From the NCBI GenBank assembly GCA_905142475.1, contig LR990730.1, positions 4,216,001 to 4,280,000 on the forward strand: 64,000 nucleotides of DNA, read 5' to 3'. This stretch comes from Xanthomonas hydrangeae (GTDB lineage: Bacteria; Pseudomonadota; Gammaproteobacteria; Xanthomonadales; Xanthomonadaceae). Both the position numbers and the translations under genes were made by a program. The stretch's first letter is position 1; every line of letters begins with the position of its first letter. The notes beneath the pieces are model-generated. The model was not told where the DNA came from and ran no database searches. It worked only from the letters and a program-made list of their open reading frames with translations. This document shows, one piece after another, positions 40,495 through 51,608 of the stretch.

Positions 40495-43035
40495 TCAACG
40501 TTTGCGTGTAGCGCCGCCATCCTTGTTCGGCGCTGGCTCGCCGAGATTGGTCTTCAACCACTGCTCGCTCTCGGCCAGCATCTGCAGGATCGACTGCCGC
40601 GCACGGTAGGCATGCGACTCGTTGGGCAGCAGTACCAACCGCGCGTTACCGCCCAAGCCCTTGATCGCAGCGAACATGCGCTCGCTCTGAATCGGGAAGG
40701 TGCCGGTGTTGTTGTCGTCCTGGCCGTGGATCAGCAGCAACGGGTCCTTGATCCTGTCGGCGTAGTTGAACGGCGACATCGCCTGATACACCGATTGCGC
40801 CTGCCAGTAATTGCGTTCTTCGGCCTGAAAACCGAATGGCGTGAGCGTGCGGTTGTAGGCACCGCTGCGCGCGATGCCGGCCTTGAACAACCGCGTATGC
40901 GCAAGCAGGTTGGCGGTCATGAAGGCGCCGTACGAATGCCCGCCGATGGCGATGTGTTCGCGGTCGGTGACTCCGCGCCGTACCACTTCGTCCACCGCCG
41001 CCTGCGCGTCGGCGACCAGCTGCGGCACATAGGTATCGTTGGGTTCGGCATCGCCTTCGCCGACGATCGGCATGGTCGGGTTGTTGAGCACCACATAGCC
41101 GATCGCCAGAAACGCCTGCGGGCCCCAGTAGCTGATCGCGTTGAAGCGATACGGCGAATCGGTGACCTGGCTGGCGGTGTCGGCACTCTTGAACTCACCC
41201 GGGTAGGCCCACATCAGCAGCGGCCGCTGGCCGTCGCGCTTGGGGTCGTAACCGGGCGGCAGCAACAGCGTGGCGGTAAGGTCCACGCCATCGGCGCGCT
41301 TGTAGCGGATCTGCTCCTTCTGCACGCCGCGCAACTGCGGCAAGGGATGCGCGAACTGCGTCAGTGCGCGCGGCGCAGGCGCTGCATCGCCCAGTGCCTG
41401 CACGAAGTAATTGGCAGGCTCCTCGGGCGATTCGCGGCTGAGCAGCAACTGCGTGCCCTGCGCATCCAGCAACGCCAGCGGCGCGGAATAGGTCGGTGCC
41501 TGCGAATGGAACAGGCGCGTGGCGCGTTTGCGCTGCAGATCGAAGCGATCCACGAACGGGCGATCGCCTTCCGGCGAGGCGCCCTTGCCGAGCAGGAACA
41601 GGCTGTTGCCATCGGCACCGGTCTGCAGCAGCGCGCGGCCCTTGCCATCGGCCACCGTCGCCGGCGTGCCGGGATCGTTATAGCGGTCTTGCGAGGAGCG
41701 GTCCCACAGTAGTTCGGGCGCACGCTGCGGTTGGTCCGGGGCGATGCGCCATTGTTTGGTGCGGCGGGTCTTCCACCAGCTCTCGGTGAGGATGGCCAGA
41801 TCGCCCCGGCCCCATTGGATGCCATCGAAGCGGCTGCCCAACCGCGCCAGCGTCACCGGTGCACGCGCAAACGGCGCTGTCTGCATCAGCACCGCATCGC
41901 GGATCGTGCTGGCGCGTGCCGGGTCGCCGCCGTCCTGCGCCTCGGCCCAGACCAACGTGGCCGGCGCATCATGCCGCCAGCTGATGTCGCGCACGCCGGT
42001 GGGCACCGCGTCGTTGCCGGTCGGCAGACCCTCCACCAGCGGCAGCTTGGCGATCTGCCGCACCAGCTTGCCCTGCAGGTCCAGCACCTCGATGCGACGC
42101 GCGAAATTGTCCACCGGCACCACATACGAGAACGGCCGCTCGCTGCGTTCGCTCAGGAGGTAACGGCCATCCGGCGACACCGACAGGTTGAGATAGATGC
42201 CGGGCGCGGCGATCGGGCGGACCTGCCCGCTCACCGTGACGATAATCGGCTGGCCGGTGGCGTAGTACTCGAACACGCGCGCATCGGCTTCGTTGCGCAA
42301 CAGGTCCTGGTAGGTCGGCAGCGAGCGCACCCCGGCGGCGGCACTGGTCTGCTGGGTCGCCGGGCCGTTTGGCACTGCGTCGCGGGCAGGCGGCGCGCCC
42401 TGCCCTGCCACCCGCTGTTGCAACAGCAGTCCGCTGCCGTCGGGCAACCAGTGCAACTCGTCGTCGACGCTGGTGTTCAAGCCAGTGACCAGGCGCCTGG
42501 CCTGCCCGGCCGCCACGTCCACCAGCCACAGTTCGTTGGCGCCGCTGGTCGCGTCCTCGCGGCGGAATGCCAGGTAGCGCTGGTCCGGCGACCAGCTCAA
42601 CGTGGCCAGCGACAATGGCGTCGGCAGCCCGGCAATCTGCCGCTCGCTGCCATCGGCCACCGACAGCAGCCACAGCTTGCCGGCAAAGGCAAACCGGCTG
42701 CTGGCGAACGTCTTGGGATGGATGCGCAGGCCGGCCAGCTTGAGCTCGGGCTGGGCCACCTCGGCGATGTCCGGCAATGCCGGCAACTGCAGCATCGCGG
42801 CCAGATCGCGTTTGGGCGAGAGGTGCAGCAGCGGCGCGCGCGGTGCGTCGACCACCGCCTGCAGTGCCTTGGAGGGCAGCTGATACCCGCTGCTTGCTGC
42901 GGCAGCGGACTGGGCGACCGGTGTGCTGGCCGCAGCTGCCAGCAACGGCGCGCTCAACCCCAGCGCTCCTGCGCCCGCCCACGCCAATGCCCATGTGTGC
43001 TGCCGCCAGCCGTGCGCATTCCGTTTCGCCTGCAT
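40495..43035 (-). CDS. S9D-type prolyl oligopeptidase-family peptidase (glutamyl endopeptidase-like)
   Basis: The protein has 846 residues from the ATG at 43035 with GGAG before it. The twin hydrophobic N-terminus (WALAWAGAGALGLSAPLLAAAAS) is a signal peptide, so it acts in the periplasm or outside. A beta-propeller fills about 60-560. The alpha/beta-hydrolase domain has the nucleophile in GGHSYGAFM, the Asp in GQDDNNTG and the His in NESHAY. The pattern is that of S9D glutamyl endopeptidases known from plants and bacteria. It is divergent from ahcY. Confidence 0.9.
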   Translation of the reverse strand: MQAKRNAHGWRQHTWALAWAGAGALGLSAPLLAAAASTPVAQSAAAASSGYQLPSKALQAVVDAPRAPLLHLSPKRDLAAMLQLPALPDIAEVAQPELKLAGLRIHPKTFASSRFAFAGKLWLLSVADGSERQIAGLPTPLSLATLSWSPDQRYLAFRREDATSGANELWLVDVAAGQARRLVTGLNTSVDDELHWLPDGSGLLLQQRVAGQGAPPARDAVPNGPATQQTSAAAGVRSLPTYQDLLRNEADARVFEYYATGQPIIVTVSGQVRPIAAPGIYLNLSVSPDGRYLLSERSERPFSYVVPVDNFARRIEVLDLQGKLVRQIAKLPLVEGLPTGNDAVPTGVRDISWRHDAPATLVWAEAQDGGDPARASTIRDAVLMQTAPFARAPVTLARLGSRFDGIQWGRGDLAILTESWWKTRRTKQWRIAPDQPQRAPELLWDRSSQDRYNDPGTPATVADGKGRALLQTGADGNSLFLLGKGASPEGDRPFVDRFDLQRKRATRLFHSQAPTYSAPLALLDAQGTQLLLSRESPEEPANYFVQALGDAAPAPRALTQFAHPLPQLRGVQKEQIRYKRADGVDLTATLLLPPGYDPKRDGQRPLLMWAYPGEFKSADTASQVTDSPYRFNAISYWGPQAFLAIGYVVLNNPTMPIVGEGDAEPNDTYVPQLVADAQAAVDEVVRRGVTDREHIAIGGHSYGAFMTANLLAHTRLFKAGIARSGAYNRTLTPFGFQAEERNYWQAQSVYQAMSPFNYADRIKDPLLLIHGQDDNNTGTFPIQSERMFAAIKGLGGNARLVLLPNESHAYRARQSILQMLAESEQWLKTNLGEPAPNKDGGATRKR

Positions 43036-43146
43036 TGTCCCACTCCCGGTCTCGATCGACCCTGGACCATAGCAGCCGCTCGTCGGCGACTCCCCTGCCG
43101 TTGGTTGGGGGTCATGCCAATTCATGCCGGAGGGGGGTGCTGCCGA

Positions 43147-43152
43147 TATAAT
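43147..43152 (+). promoter_or_regulatory. -10 box of the ahcY promoter
   Basis: A perfect TATAAT lies about 10 bases before the start of the SAH riboswitch. No good -35 box at 17-base spacing was seen. Confidence 0.6.
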
Positions 43153-43162
43153 CACCGCTCTC

Positions 43163-43266
43163 GTCGAGGGGCGCTGCGACCGGTATGGCGGACTGATCCG
43201 CCAACTGCACAAACCGTGCAGGCACACGGCCAGGCTCGACAAGCATTCACCGTTCAACGGCGCCCG
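43163..43266 (+). ncRNA. SAH riboswitch (ahcY leader)
   Basis: The conserved blocks of the S-adenosylhomocysteine riboswitch are in order: GAGGGGCGCTGCGAC (43166-43180), GCCAGGCTCGAC (43229-43240) and AACGGCGCCC (43256-43265). Helix P1 pairs GGGCGC with GCGCCC, and the CGAG/CTCG pairing is retained as a pseudoknot-type contact. It lies 38 bases before the ahcY start. The known behaviour is to raise ahcY expression when SAH accumulates. Confidence 0.93.
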
Positions 43267-43303
43267 GAATTGCAGACATCGATCTGCCTACCGGAGCTAT
43301 TGC

Positions 43304-44746
<1,443 letters not shown>

Positions 44747-44789
44747 TCACCTGGGCTGATGATTGCCCGGATGTCACAGGTTGAGCAGA

Positions 44790-44815
44790 ACGGGCGCCGA
44801 AAGGCGCCCGTTTTC
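44790..44815 (+). terminator. rho-independent terminator of ahcY
   Basis: ACGGGCGCC and GGCGCCCGT flank a GAAA tetraloop, followed by TTTTC. It lies 43 bases after the ahcY stop. Confidence 0.92.
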
Positions 44816-44819
44816 GTTG

Positions 44820-45080
44820 CAGAATGCTGGACGGTCATGCATGGACGCGGACCCACATGGCAATCAAACTACGCTCGCAACATGCGGCGACATCAACACG
44901 CGTCGCAAGTGCAACGTTTTGAGCAATACGCCATGGAAACTCAAGAGCTCCCGCGACAGCTTTGCCGTGGGCGTGCCAGCTATTCCTGTATGCGATACTC
45001 ACTCAAGGCTTGCAAATTACCCGACGTGGCGGCAAGGCTGCCCGATCACTACGTAACACCCGTCGTCGAAAGGAAACAAC
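44820..45080. other. intergenic, no gene recognised
   Basis: The 260 bases between the ahcY terminator and the SHOCT-like gene have a lower GC content than the genes around. No conserved frame was recognised. Confidence 0.4.
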
Positions 45081-45328
45081 ATGGGCGGCTTTAGCATCTG
45101 GCACTGGATCATCGTTCTCTTCTTTTTTGCAGCATCGCTGCTGCCATCAGCCTGATCGTCTGGGTCGCAAAGCGGGCGTCGCGCAAATCACCAATCGCGA
45201 CGACAGGGTCAGCAGCACCAAAGACCGCTCAATCCAGACTGTTGGAACTGGACACTCTGAGGTCGCAGCAGTTGATCACGGATGCGGAATACCACCAGCG
45301 CCGCACCCACATCCTGAGCGAGATCTAA
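45081..45328 (+). pseudogene. small SHOCT-domain membrane protein, frameshifted at a T6 run
   Basis: The start has AAGGAAACAAC before the ATG (MGGFSIWHWIIVLFFF) and stops early at 45153-45155. One extra T in the run at 45123-45128 would continue it as CSIAAAISLIVWVAKRASRK and on to a SHOCT motif (LLELDTLRSQQLITDAEY) ending at 45328. The product would be about 82 residues with one membrane helix. SHOCT domains are short C-terminal helical hairpins found on many membrane proteins. It may be a mutation, a sequencing slip or regulated slippage. Confidence 0.65.
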
Positions 45329-45341
45329 GCAGCTGCAGCGC

Positions 45342-45647
45342 ATGAACCATGTTTCCGCTGTGCTGGATCAACATGTCCATGTCATTTGCCAAGTTGCCAT
45401 GCGCCAGAAATTACTGGCGCATGGCACTTCGATACAAGACGGCATGAGTCTGAGCTTCAAGACCCCTCAAGAACTTTCCGAAATCCTCAGCCTGCTGCAA
45501 TCACTGCAGATTCCCTTTGCCGACGCACCTGCAGGTTGGCCGCCCGCTGCCGTGTTCGCGTGGCTCAGAGATCAGGGACTGGTGCAAGGCGCGATCACTA
45601 CCGTTGCATGGGTCGCCCCCGACATGCCCGTGCTCGGCGTCGGCTAG
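45342..45647 (+). CDS. hypothetical protein
   Basis: The frame has 101 residues starting MNHVSAVLDQHVHVICQVAM. It contains an amphipathic stretch (KTPQELSEILSLLQSLQIPF) and a Trp-containing C-terminal half (AGWPPAAVFAWLRDQG). I do not recognise a family. No strong ribosome site precedes the ATG. It lies 13 bases after the SHOCT-like frame and may be co-transcribed. Composition looks protein-like rather than shadow. Confidence 0.5.
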   Translation: MNHVSAVLDQHVHVICQVAMRQKLLAHGTSIQDGMSLSFKTPQELSEILSLLQSLQIPFADAPAGWPPAAVFAWLRDQGLVQGAITTVAWVAPDMPVLGVG

Positions 45648-45852
45648 CGCACATCTACGCGAGGGTGACCGGCGGCTCGCCAGGCGCAATCAACGCAACG
45701 GTGCACTTGAGAATGTCGGCTGCTGCGCACACACGCCTGCGGCTAACGACTTTCCAAACTCCGCTGATTAAGGTCGCGCTGCAACGCTTGCGCCGATTCA
45801 TGGCCTACGTTGGTGATTCCCTGCCGCATTCGTATTCTCAAGAGAACTTGTC

Positions 45853-46446
45853 ATGAAAAAAAGCTTGCTCACGTTGGCGCTTTCGACGCTGGTCCTGACA
45901 GCCGCACCCGATGTCTTTGCACAGGGTGCATCCGGCGACGGATCAGGGTGGTTCGTCAACGGCGGCGTCGGCCGCACCTCGCTCAAGAGCGGGCCATACG
46001 ATGGTAGCGATACCGGCTACAACGTTTCCGCCGGGTATCGCTGGAACGTGCTGTTCCCATGGCTATCGATTGGTCTGGAAGCCGGCTACAACGATCTTGG
46101 CAACATCCAGGCGAAAAATCTCTTCAACGGTGACGCGGTCGTCGAAGACCAGAGCCAGCTGCGTGGATGGACGGTAGGCGTGAATCAGCGCTTCGCACTC
46201 GGCGACAAGTGGTATGCCAGCATGCGTGGTGGGCTGTATGGCTGGAAGGGTCAAGGCCTGCGCAATGACACCGTGTCGGACCGCGCCGACCTGGACAAGC
46301 TGTCTTGGTATGCAGGCGCCGGCGTGGGCTACAACCTGGGCGAACACTTCAGCATCGGCGCCAACTACGACCATTACAACGCCAAGAAATTCGAAGTGGA
46401 CCTGAGCACCGACATGGCGTCGGTGAATGCCGAATATCGGTTCTGA
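45853..46446 (+). CDS. outer-membrane beta-barrel protein (OmpA/porin-like)
   Basis: The protein has 197 residues with a signal peptide (MKKSLLTLALSTLVLTAAP, cleavage near FAQ). An eight-stranded small barrel follows: GWFVNGGVGRTSL, GYNVSAGYRWNV, LSIGLEAGYNDLG, WYASMRGGLYGW, YAGAGVGYNLGEHFSIG. It ends in aromatic F (NAEYRF), as needed for outer-membrane assembly. GAACTTGTC precedes the ATG. The function is unknown; such barrels may be adhesins or structural proteins. Confidence 0.85.
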   Translation: MKKSLLTLALSTLVLTAAPDVFAQGASGDGSGWFVNGGVGRTSLKSGPYDGSDTGYNVSAGYRWNVLFPWLSIGLEAGYNDLGNIQAKNLFNGDAVVEDQSQLRGWTVGVNQRFALGDKWYASMRGGLYGWKGQGLRNDTVSDRADLDKLSWYAGAGVGYNLGEHFSIGANYDHYNAKKFEVDLSTDMASVNAEYRF

Positions 46447-46657
46447 CAGTCATCAGAATGTCGAGCTGCGGCGAGTCCGAAAACAGCACACGCAGCCCGG
46501 CTCTGCAGTCGTAAGGGCAACCCTATCTCTCGCTCAGGGAAAGGATGCGCTCGTGGCGGCGAAGCAGCACCGCGCCGCCCACAGACCTGAGTTCAAGAGC
46601 AGCGCTCCTTTGTCTGCCGCGCGAAAATCGCACGATACGACACGAGCGATCTGCCTG

Positions 46658-47215
46658 CTACGGCCGCCAATTCGCATTGCGTTCCCAGAACGCAACGCTG
46701 CGCCGATACGCGTCACGATCAAGCGGTGTGCCGGAGCCGCCTTCTTCCACGCCGAGTGCGTTGCGCAACATCGTGATCGGCGCCATCGGGACTTCCTCCG
46801 GCTCGGTGGTGTAGAGGCAACCGACCACGCCCCAGTCAGCGTCGATCGGCGAGCCTTCGTTCGCCAGCTGATCGCGGCTATACAAAATCGGCAAGAGATA
46901 CGTGGCCACCGGCGGTTCGACACCTTCGAACCAACGCACCAGCACCGGCAATTCCTGCGTACCGCGCGCCTCGTAGCCGGAACGCAGCAGGTGACGATTG
47001 TCGCCGGTGATCGGCGCGGTGAGGCAGCGGGTCGAGGTCCAGTTGCGGTGCACGTGCAACCGACAGAACGGCGCATAGCCTTCGATCACGCGCACCGGCG
47101 CTTCGTCATTGAGCCGCTGGATGAACTGCTCGGGTGTGCAGTCCTGGATGGCGTTGCCGCGACCACCGCGCGGGAACAGGCGGGTACGGGCGAACGACGT
47201 TAGAACGATCGACAT
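46658..47215 (-). CDS. DUF3228 family protein
   Basis: The protein has 185 residues starting MSIVLTSFARTRLFPRGGRGN. The sequence has features I associate with DUF3228: CTPEQFIQRLN, GYAPFCRLHVHRNWTSTRC and WGVVGCLYTTEPEEVPM. No signal peptide is present. No catalytic motif or function is known. It is a single gene, about 60 bases from the DUF2058 gene upstream on the same strand. Confidence 0.82.
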   Translation of the reverse strand: MSIVLTSFARTRLFPRGGRGNAIQDCTPEQFIQRLNDEAPVRVIEGYAPFCRLHVHRNWTSTRCLTAPITGDNRHLLRSGYEARGTQELPVLVRWFEGVEPPVATYLLPILYSRDQLANEGSPIDADWGVVGCLYTTEPEEVPMAPITMLRNALGVEEGGSGTPLDRDAYRRSVAFWERNANWRP

Positions 47216-47273
47216 GGCAGTGTTGGAGGTGACAAAGACCGCCAGGGTAGCGTGCAGCCCTGCACGCGGCCAC

Positions 47274-47819
47274 TCACCAGATCAGATCGTCCGGCACCTT
47301 GAACTGGCTGTAGTAGTCATCGTCGCTGTCTGTCGCTGCGGGGGCGCTGCCGCGGCCATGGTCCAGCACCACGGTGTCCGCATCGCGACTGTAGACCTTG
47401 TCGGCGGCTGCGCGTGGAATCAGCTCGAAGCCGTCGCCGTGGCGTGCGATCACCAGTGCGCCACTGGCCAACTGGCTGCGCAGCGTGGGATTGACCAGCA
47501 CGCTACGGATGACGCTGCCGTCGTTGAAACGGTAGTCGATCTCGCCCTCGCGCTTGACCTTGCTGGTCTCCACGATCTGCCGGACCTGGGCCAGCACCTC
47601 CTGCCGCCGAAGTTGCACCTTGCGCTCCTCGGCCAGCGCACGATCGCGTTCGGCGCGCTCGGCCTGCAGACGCGCGGTGTCCACCTTGTCCACGTCTGCC
47701 GGCGCCACCGCAGCGCCCTTGGCGTGACGCTGCTTGAGCTGCTCGCGTGCGACCTTGTCCACCTGGGCCTTCTTGACCAGGCCAGCCTTGAGCAGTTGTT
47801 CTTGCAGTGGATTGCGCAT
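47274..47819 (-). CDS. DUF2058 (YaiL-like) family protein
   Basis: The protein has 181 residues from the ATG at 47819 (MRNPLQEQLLKAGLVKKAQ). The DUF2058 N-terminus is followed by a Lys/Arg/Ala-rich coiled-coil (about 15-85) and a compact C-terminal domain (YRFNDGSVIRSVLVN, LASGALVIARHGDGFELIP). The acidic tail is DSDDDYYSQFKVPDDLIW. It should be cytoplasmic. YaiL has been linked to nucleoprotein/polynucleotide-associated enzymes, but its role is unknown. An ATG at 47849 is an alternative start. Confidence 0.87.
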   Translation of the reverse strand: MRNPLQEQLLKAGLVKKAQVDKVAREQLKQRHAKGAAVAPADVDKVDTARLQAERAERDRALAEERKVQLRRQEVLAQVRQIVETSKVKREGEIDYRFNDGSVIRSVLVNPTLRSQLASGALVIARHGDGFELIPRAAADKVYSRDADTVVLDHGRGSAPAATDSDDDYYSQFKVPDDLIW

Positions 47820-48449
47820 GGGAATGGATCGGCAGGTGGGTATGGGCATAGTTTAGCGGCCTGCGCGTGGTCCTGGTGCTCGGCGCGCTTACCGGGCGCA
47901 TCTGCTTCATCCGCCGGCCATGCCTGGACAGCACGCGTCATCCCCATCCCCCTGCCGGCGCGCGGGGCACGTCTCTGGCGTCGTTGAGTTACCAGGCAAT
48001 CCAGGCGAATACGCCATACGCCACTGTTCTCATCGCACGACAAGGTAACCTGTAGCGCACCTGTGAACTTGAAAATACGCCGTCATGGTGCGATCCACAC
48101 AGTGCCTCTGCCGCGTCATCGCGTGCGGAGGATTTTATCTCCCGAATAATTTGCGCAATTTTCTTATGTTTTCAGCAACGCTCGCACTCGTGATGCGGCA
48201 ACGCAGAGGGAGCGAAATATCGCAGCACCATCAACGCGCGCTCGCGTTCAAGTCGCATTGATTGAAAAAAGAAATCTCGCGACTGCAACGAAGCCGCTTG
48301 TTCGCCGGACCTACGTGGGCAACTCCACGCATGCAGTGTGATCAGCACATCGCATGCGTCGCAGCTATCCCCCGATGAGGCGACGCCGCCTTGCTTCAGG
48401 CAGCGACGCCTCAGTCTCGATGAACCGTGCAGCAGACCGGAGCAATGCG
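47820..48449. other. divergent intergenic region, no gene recognised
   Basis: About 630 bases lie between the divergent DUF2058 and phosphatase genes. An AT-rich patch with TTTTATCTCCCGAATAAT and TTTTCTTATGTTTT lies at about 48130-48175 and is the likeliest promoter. Frames through the region look like shadows. Confidence 0.45.
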
Positions 48450-50109
48450 ATGCCTCTCTATTTCGTGCGCCATGGTGAGTCGCTCGCCAACGAACAGAAC
48501 TATTTTGCCGGTGCGCAGAACTCACCGCTCACGCCGCTCGGCCGCCGCCAGGCACAGCAGGCAGCACGCTACGTGTGCCAACGCGCATTACGTTTCGACG
48601 AAGTGCATGTGTCCACATTGGAGCGTGCACAGGCCACGGCGGCCATCATCTTGGAGGGTGCGCAAGGCAACCCGCAGGTGCGCTTGAGCGCCGCCTTGGT
48701 GGAGCGCGATTTCGGCATTTTTGCCGGCAAGAACAAGACCTTGATCAAGAAGTCGATCGGCCACCGTCTCTACGACGCCTGCTTTCACGACGCTGATGGA
48801 GCACCACCCGATGGCGAACACTGGATGGACATGTATGCGCGTTGCAAGCACTACTACGACACCGTGCTGGCACCGCTGGATCGACAAGGCAAGCAGGTCC
48901 TGGTGGTGGCGCACAAGTACATCGTCGAAGTGTTCGCGCTGATTGCCGCCTGCCGAGTACATCGACTTCCGCCTGCCCAATTCGCGCCCGCTGTCGTGGG
49001 ACGAACTCAAGCAAATGACCGCGCGCAGCTCCTCGCGCATGAATTATCTGGGCGAGCAGACCGAGATCCACCTGTTGCAATGGATGTTGCTCGCGGCAAT
49101 CAGCGGCTTCGCACTGTCGTGCCTGGGCGTCAGTCTTCCGCATGTCGTCACCACCACCGCCATCGTCGCGCTGCTGGCAGCGAATGCCTTCTTCCTGTCG
49201 CTGCGTATCGAACCGGGCGCACTGCGCCTGACCCAAGGTCCGGAAAACATCGCGCTCAGCGTCATCAGCGTGGCACGTGCGCTGTGTGCCATGTTCCTGC
49301 TCACACACTTCCAGAACGAATGGATCCATGTGATCGGCTTGTTGCTGATCGTACCGCCGGCCTTGTCGGTACCGACCTTTTCGCTGGCGCGCGGTGGCGA
49401 TTATTTTTTTGCGGCACGCTACACGCTGGTGCTGTCGATCCTGCTGCCTGTGCTGTTATTGGTGTTGTATGTGGACCATCGCGAAGTGCTGGGCAACGCG
49501 CATGCGCTGGAGCGCTTCTTCGTGGTGCTGCTGCTTGCCTTGGCGTTGCCCTGCTTGCTCGCACAGCGCTGGCGGCGTGCGCGCCCGATCGCGGCCGGCA
49601 AGCTCGCAACCAACTGGGGCTGGGTTGGCTCATTGACGATGGTGCCGATGGCCTTGCTGGTCTCGCTGCGCGCCGACGGAGCGGCGCTGGCCGATGCACT
49701 GCTGCACGGTGGCTGGCCGGCGTGGGCCGCACTGCTGCTGCCGTTTACGCTACTGATGGCATGCCGCGTGGGCAGCGCGCTCTATCTGCACGCGCACCAG
49801 GCGATGACCGGCAAGCGCATCAGTGCCGCCATCGCCTCGGACATCCATCTGCTGCAGACCTCGCCCAATATCTTTTTGTGGCTGAGCCTGTTGCTGCCCG
49901 GCACGTTTGCGCACGCGCCCACGCTGGTCGCCGGTACCTTGCTGGGCTTCTTTGCGTTTGCGCTGCTGGACGAGGCATGGGTGGTCAGGCGCTTCCGCGC
50001 GCAGATCGCACCTGCGATGCGCAAGCTTGCGCGTCGTTCCACTTCAGCCAATGGCGTGACCACGACCGCCACGGTCGGGCAGGACGAGGCGGTGCTGGAC
50101 AGTCGCTGA
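48450..50109 (+). pseudogene. histidine phosphatase fused to a multi-pass membrane domain, frameshifted
   Basis: The first part (from 48450) is a phosphoglycerate-mutase-like histidine phosphatase: LYFVRHGESLANEQN, STLERAQATA, ALVERDFGIFAG and VVAHKYIVEVFALIA. It then shifts at about 48943-48950. The next frame begins PPAEYIDFRLPNSRPLSWDEL, completes the phosphatase end and continues into about nine to ten membrane helices to 50109. A small deletion within the GCCGCC-rich sequence explains the shift. The unbroken protein would be about 555 residues. The membrane half does not match a family I can name with confidence. Confidence 0.8.
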
Positions 50110-50199
50110 GACATGTGGGCAGCAGAAGTGTCGACCCGAGGCGTTTGCTGCCGATTCGCTGGAATACGCTCGTGGAAACGCGCGGTCTCTGACGCAAAA

Positions 50200-50224
50200 A
50201 AACACCGGCCAATGGCCGGTGTTT
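50200..50224. terminator. bidirectional terminator
   Basis: The perfect inverted repeat AAACACCGGCC/GGCCGGTGTTT with AAT loop lies between the converging phosphatase and gal genes. A-rich and T-rich flanks suit both directions. Confidence 0.9.
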
Positions 50225-50257
50225 GCCATGCTGCAGCACCCTGGAGAGCGCGACCGA

Positions 50258-51193
50258 CTACCAGGCAAACGGCGCGGTAACCTTGCGTGCGGCCAACAGA
50301 AACGCGTCGGCAACGTGCACGAATGGCGCGACATCCACTTCCGACTCGCCGCTGCGCACCAGCTGCACAAAGCGCCGATACAAGCCGTCGTACTCGCCGG
50401 CCGCATCCACTGCCTGCGCCTGCCCATCGATGCTGAGCCTGGCACCGCCCTCGCTGAGCATGAGCAGGCCTGCGGTGGTTTCCACCTCGATATCCCAGCG
50501 CTGATGACCGGTTTGCAGGAAGTCGAATTCGGCCGTCACCGGCACACCCGCGGTATCGACAAAGGCGAGCTTGGCGTATAGCGGTGCCTGGCGGTTTTCC
50601 GGCGTATGCAACTCGGCCTCGCGCAGCGCGAAGGGGCGTGGCAGCAGATGCGTGACGATGGACAACGCATTGATGCCGGGATCGAACACGCCCATGCCGC
50701 CCGGCTCCAGAATCCAGTCCTGCCCCGGATGCCAATGGCGAATGTCTTCTTTCCAGGTGATGTGCGCGCGCAGGATCTGCTTGTCGGCCAGCCACGCCCG
50801 CGCAGGCTCCACAGCGGCGGCACACCGCGAATGCCAGCTGGTGAACAGGCTGCGTTGCGCACGCTGCGCCACCGCACGTAGATCATCGATTTCTGCGAGC
50901 GTGGCGGCGGGGGGTTTTTCCAGGAACACATGGCGGCCAGCGCTCAGTGCGGCCTGGGCAAGCGCATGCCGCCCGACCGGTGGCGTGCACAACGCCACTG
51001 CCTCGATCTGCGGATGCGCAGCAAACGCCTCTTCCAACGTGTGATAGGCCGGCACGCCATCGACCGTGCCGTGCCGGCTGACGGTGGCGACCAGTTGCAC
51101 ATCCTCGCGCGCGGCGATGGTGGGCACATGCTGGTCGCGGGCGATCTTGCCGATACCGACAAGGGCAATGCGCAATGCGTCTGGATGCTTCAT
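50258..51193 (-). CDS. D-galactose 1-dehydrogenase (Gfo/Idh/MocA family)
   Basis: The protein has 311 residues from the ATG at 51193 with AAGG upstream. The NAD(P)-binding N-terminus is ALVGIGKIARDQHVP, and the catalytic-region signature is GRHVFLEKPPAAT with Lys. The wording SWHSRCAAAVEPAR, WKEDIRHWHPGQDWI and GGMGVFDPGINALSI fits the galactose 1-dehydrogenase group, which oxidises D-galactose to galactonolactone in the De Ley-Doudoroff pathway. It stands alone here, so the substrate rests on similarity. Confidence 0.85.
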   Translation of the reverse strand: MKHPDALRIALVGIGKIARDQHVPTIAAREDVQLVATVSRHGTVDGVPAYHTLEEAFAAHPQIEAVALCTPPVGRHALAQAALSAGRHVFLEKPPAATLAEIDDLRAVAQRAQRSLFTSWHSRCAAAVEPARAWLADKQILRAHITWKEDIRHWHPGQDWILEPGGMGVFDPGINALSIVTHLLPRPFALREAELHTPENRQAPLYAKLAFVDTAGVPVTAEFDFLQTGHQRWDIEVETTAGLLMLSEGGARLSIDGQAQAVDAAGEYDGLYRRFVQLVRSGESEVDVAPFVHVADAFLLAARKVTAPFAW

Positions 51194-51608
51194 CGAAACC
51201 TTCGTGCTGATGTGGAAGTGACAGCGCCGCGTCGATCGCAGGAGGCAAGCGATTGCGCGGGGCCAACGCGGCAATGGTGCAATGCAGATCCGCAGCTCTG
51301 CACGCGAGGACGCAGTGTAAGGTCAGGGTGCGGCTCGCCGCGAGACATCGCTCCTGCTTGTTTTGCTATACCTGCGAGGCGGGTGGCCGTCGCGGGGAAG
51401 GCCATTGCTGCATCGTTGTGGCGGCATCATTGCGAATGCGCAGCACGCGTCGCTGGTCGCGGCCTTTACCGGGCGGCTGCATATGTTTGGATCAGAAAGC
51501 ACATCCGACGAGGCGACCTTTCTAACGGGTCGGTTGACGCAAACACCAGCAGAGACCACGATCGCCGCCGGCACGCGGATGTGCCGCCACTATTAAAGGA
51601 TGACATCG
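51194..51608. other. divergent intergenic region, no gene recognised
   Basis: About 415 bases lie between gal and the VOC gene. No conserved frame, clear promoter or hairpin was picked out. Confidence 0.4.

Noticed and set aside
45853..46446. Calling the barrel protein Ax21
   Set aside because: The N-terminus and strand sequences do not match what I recall of Ax21; kept as a generic outer-membrane barrel.
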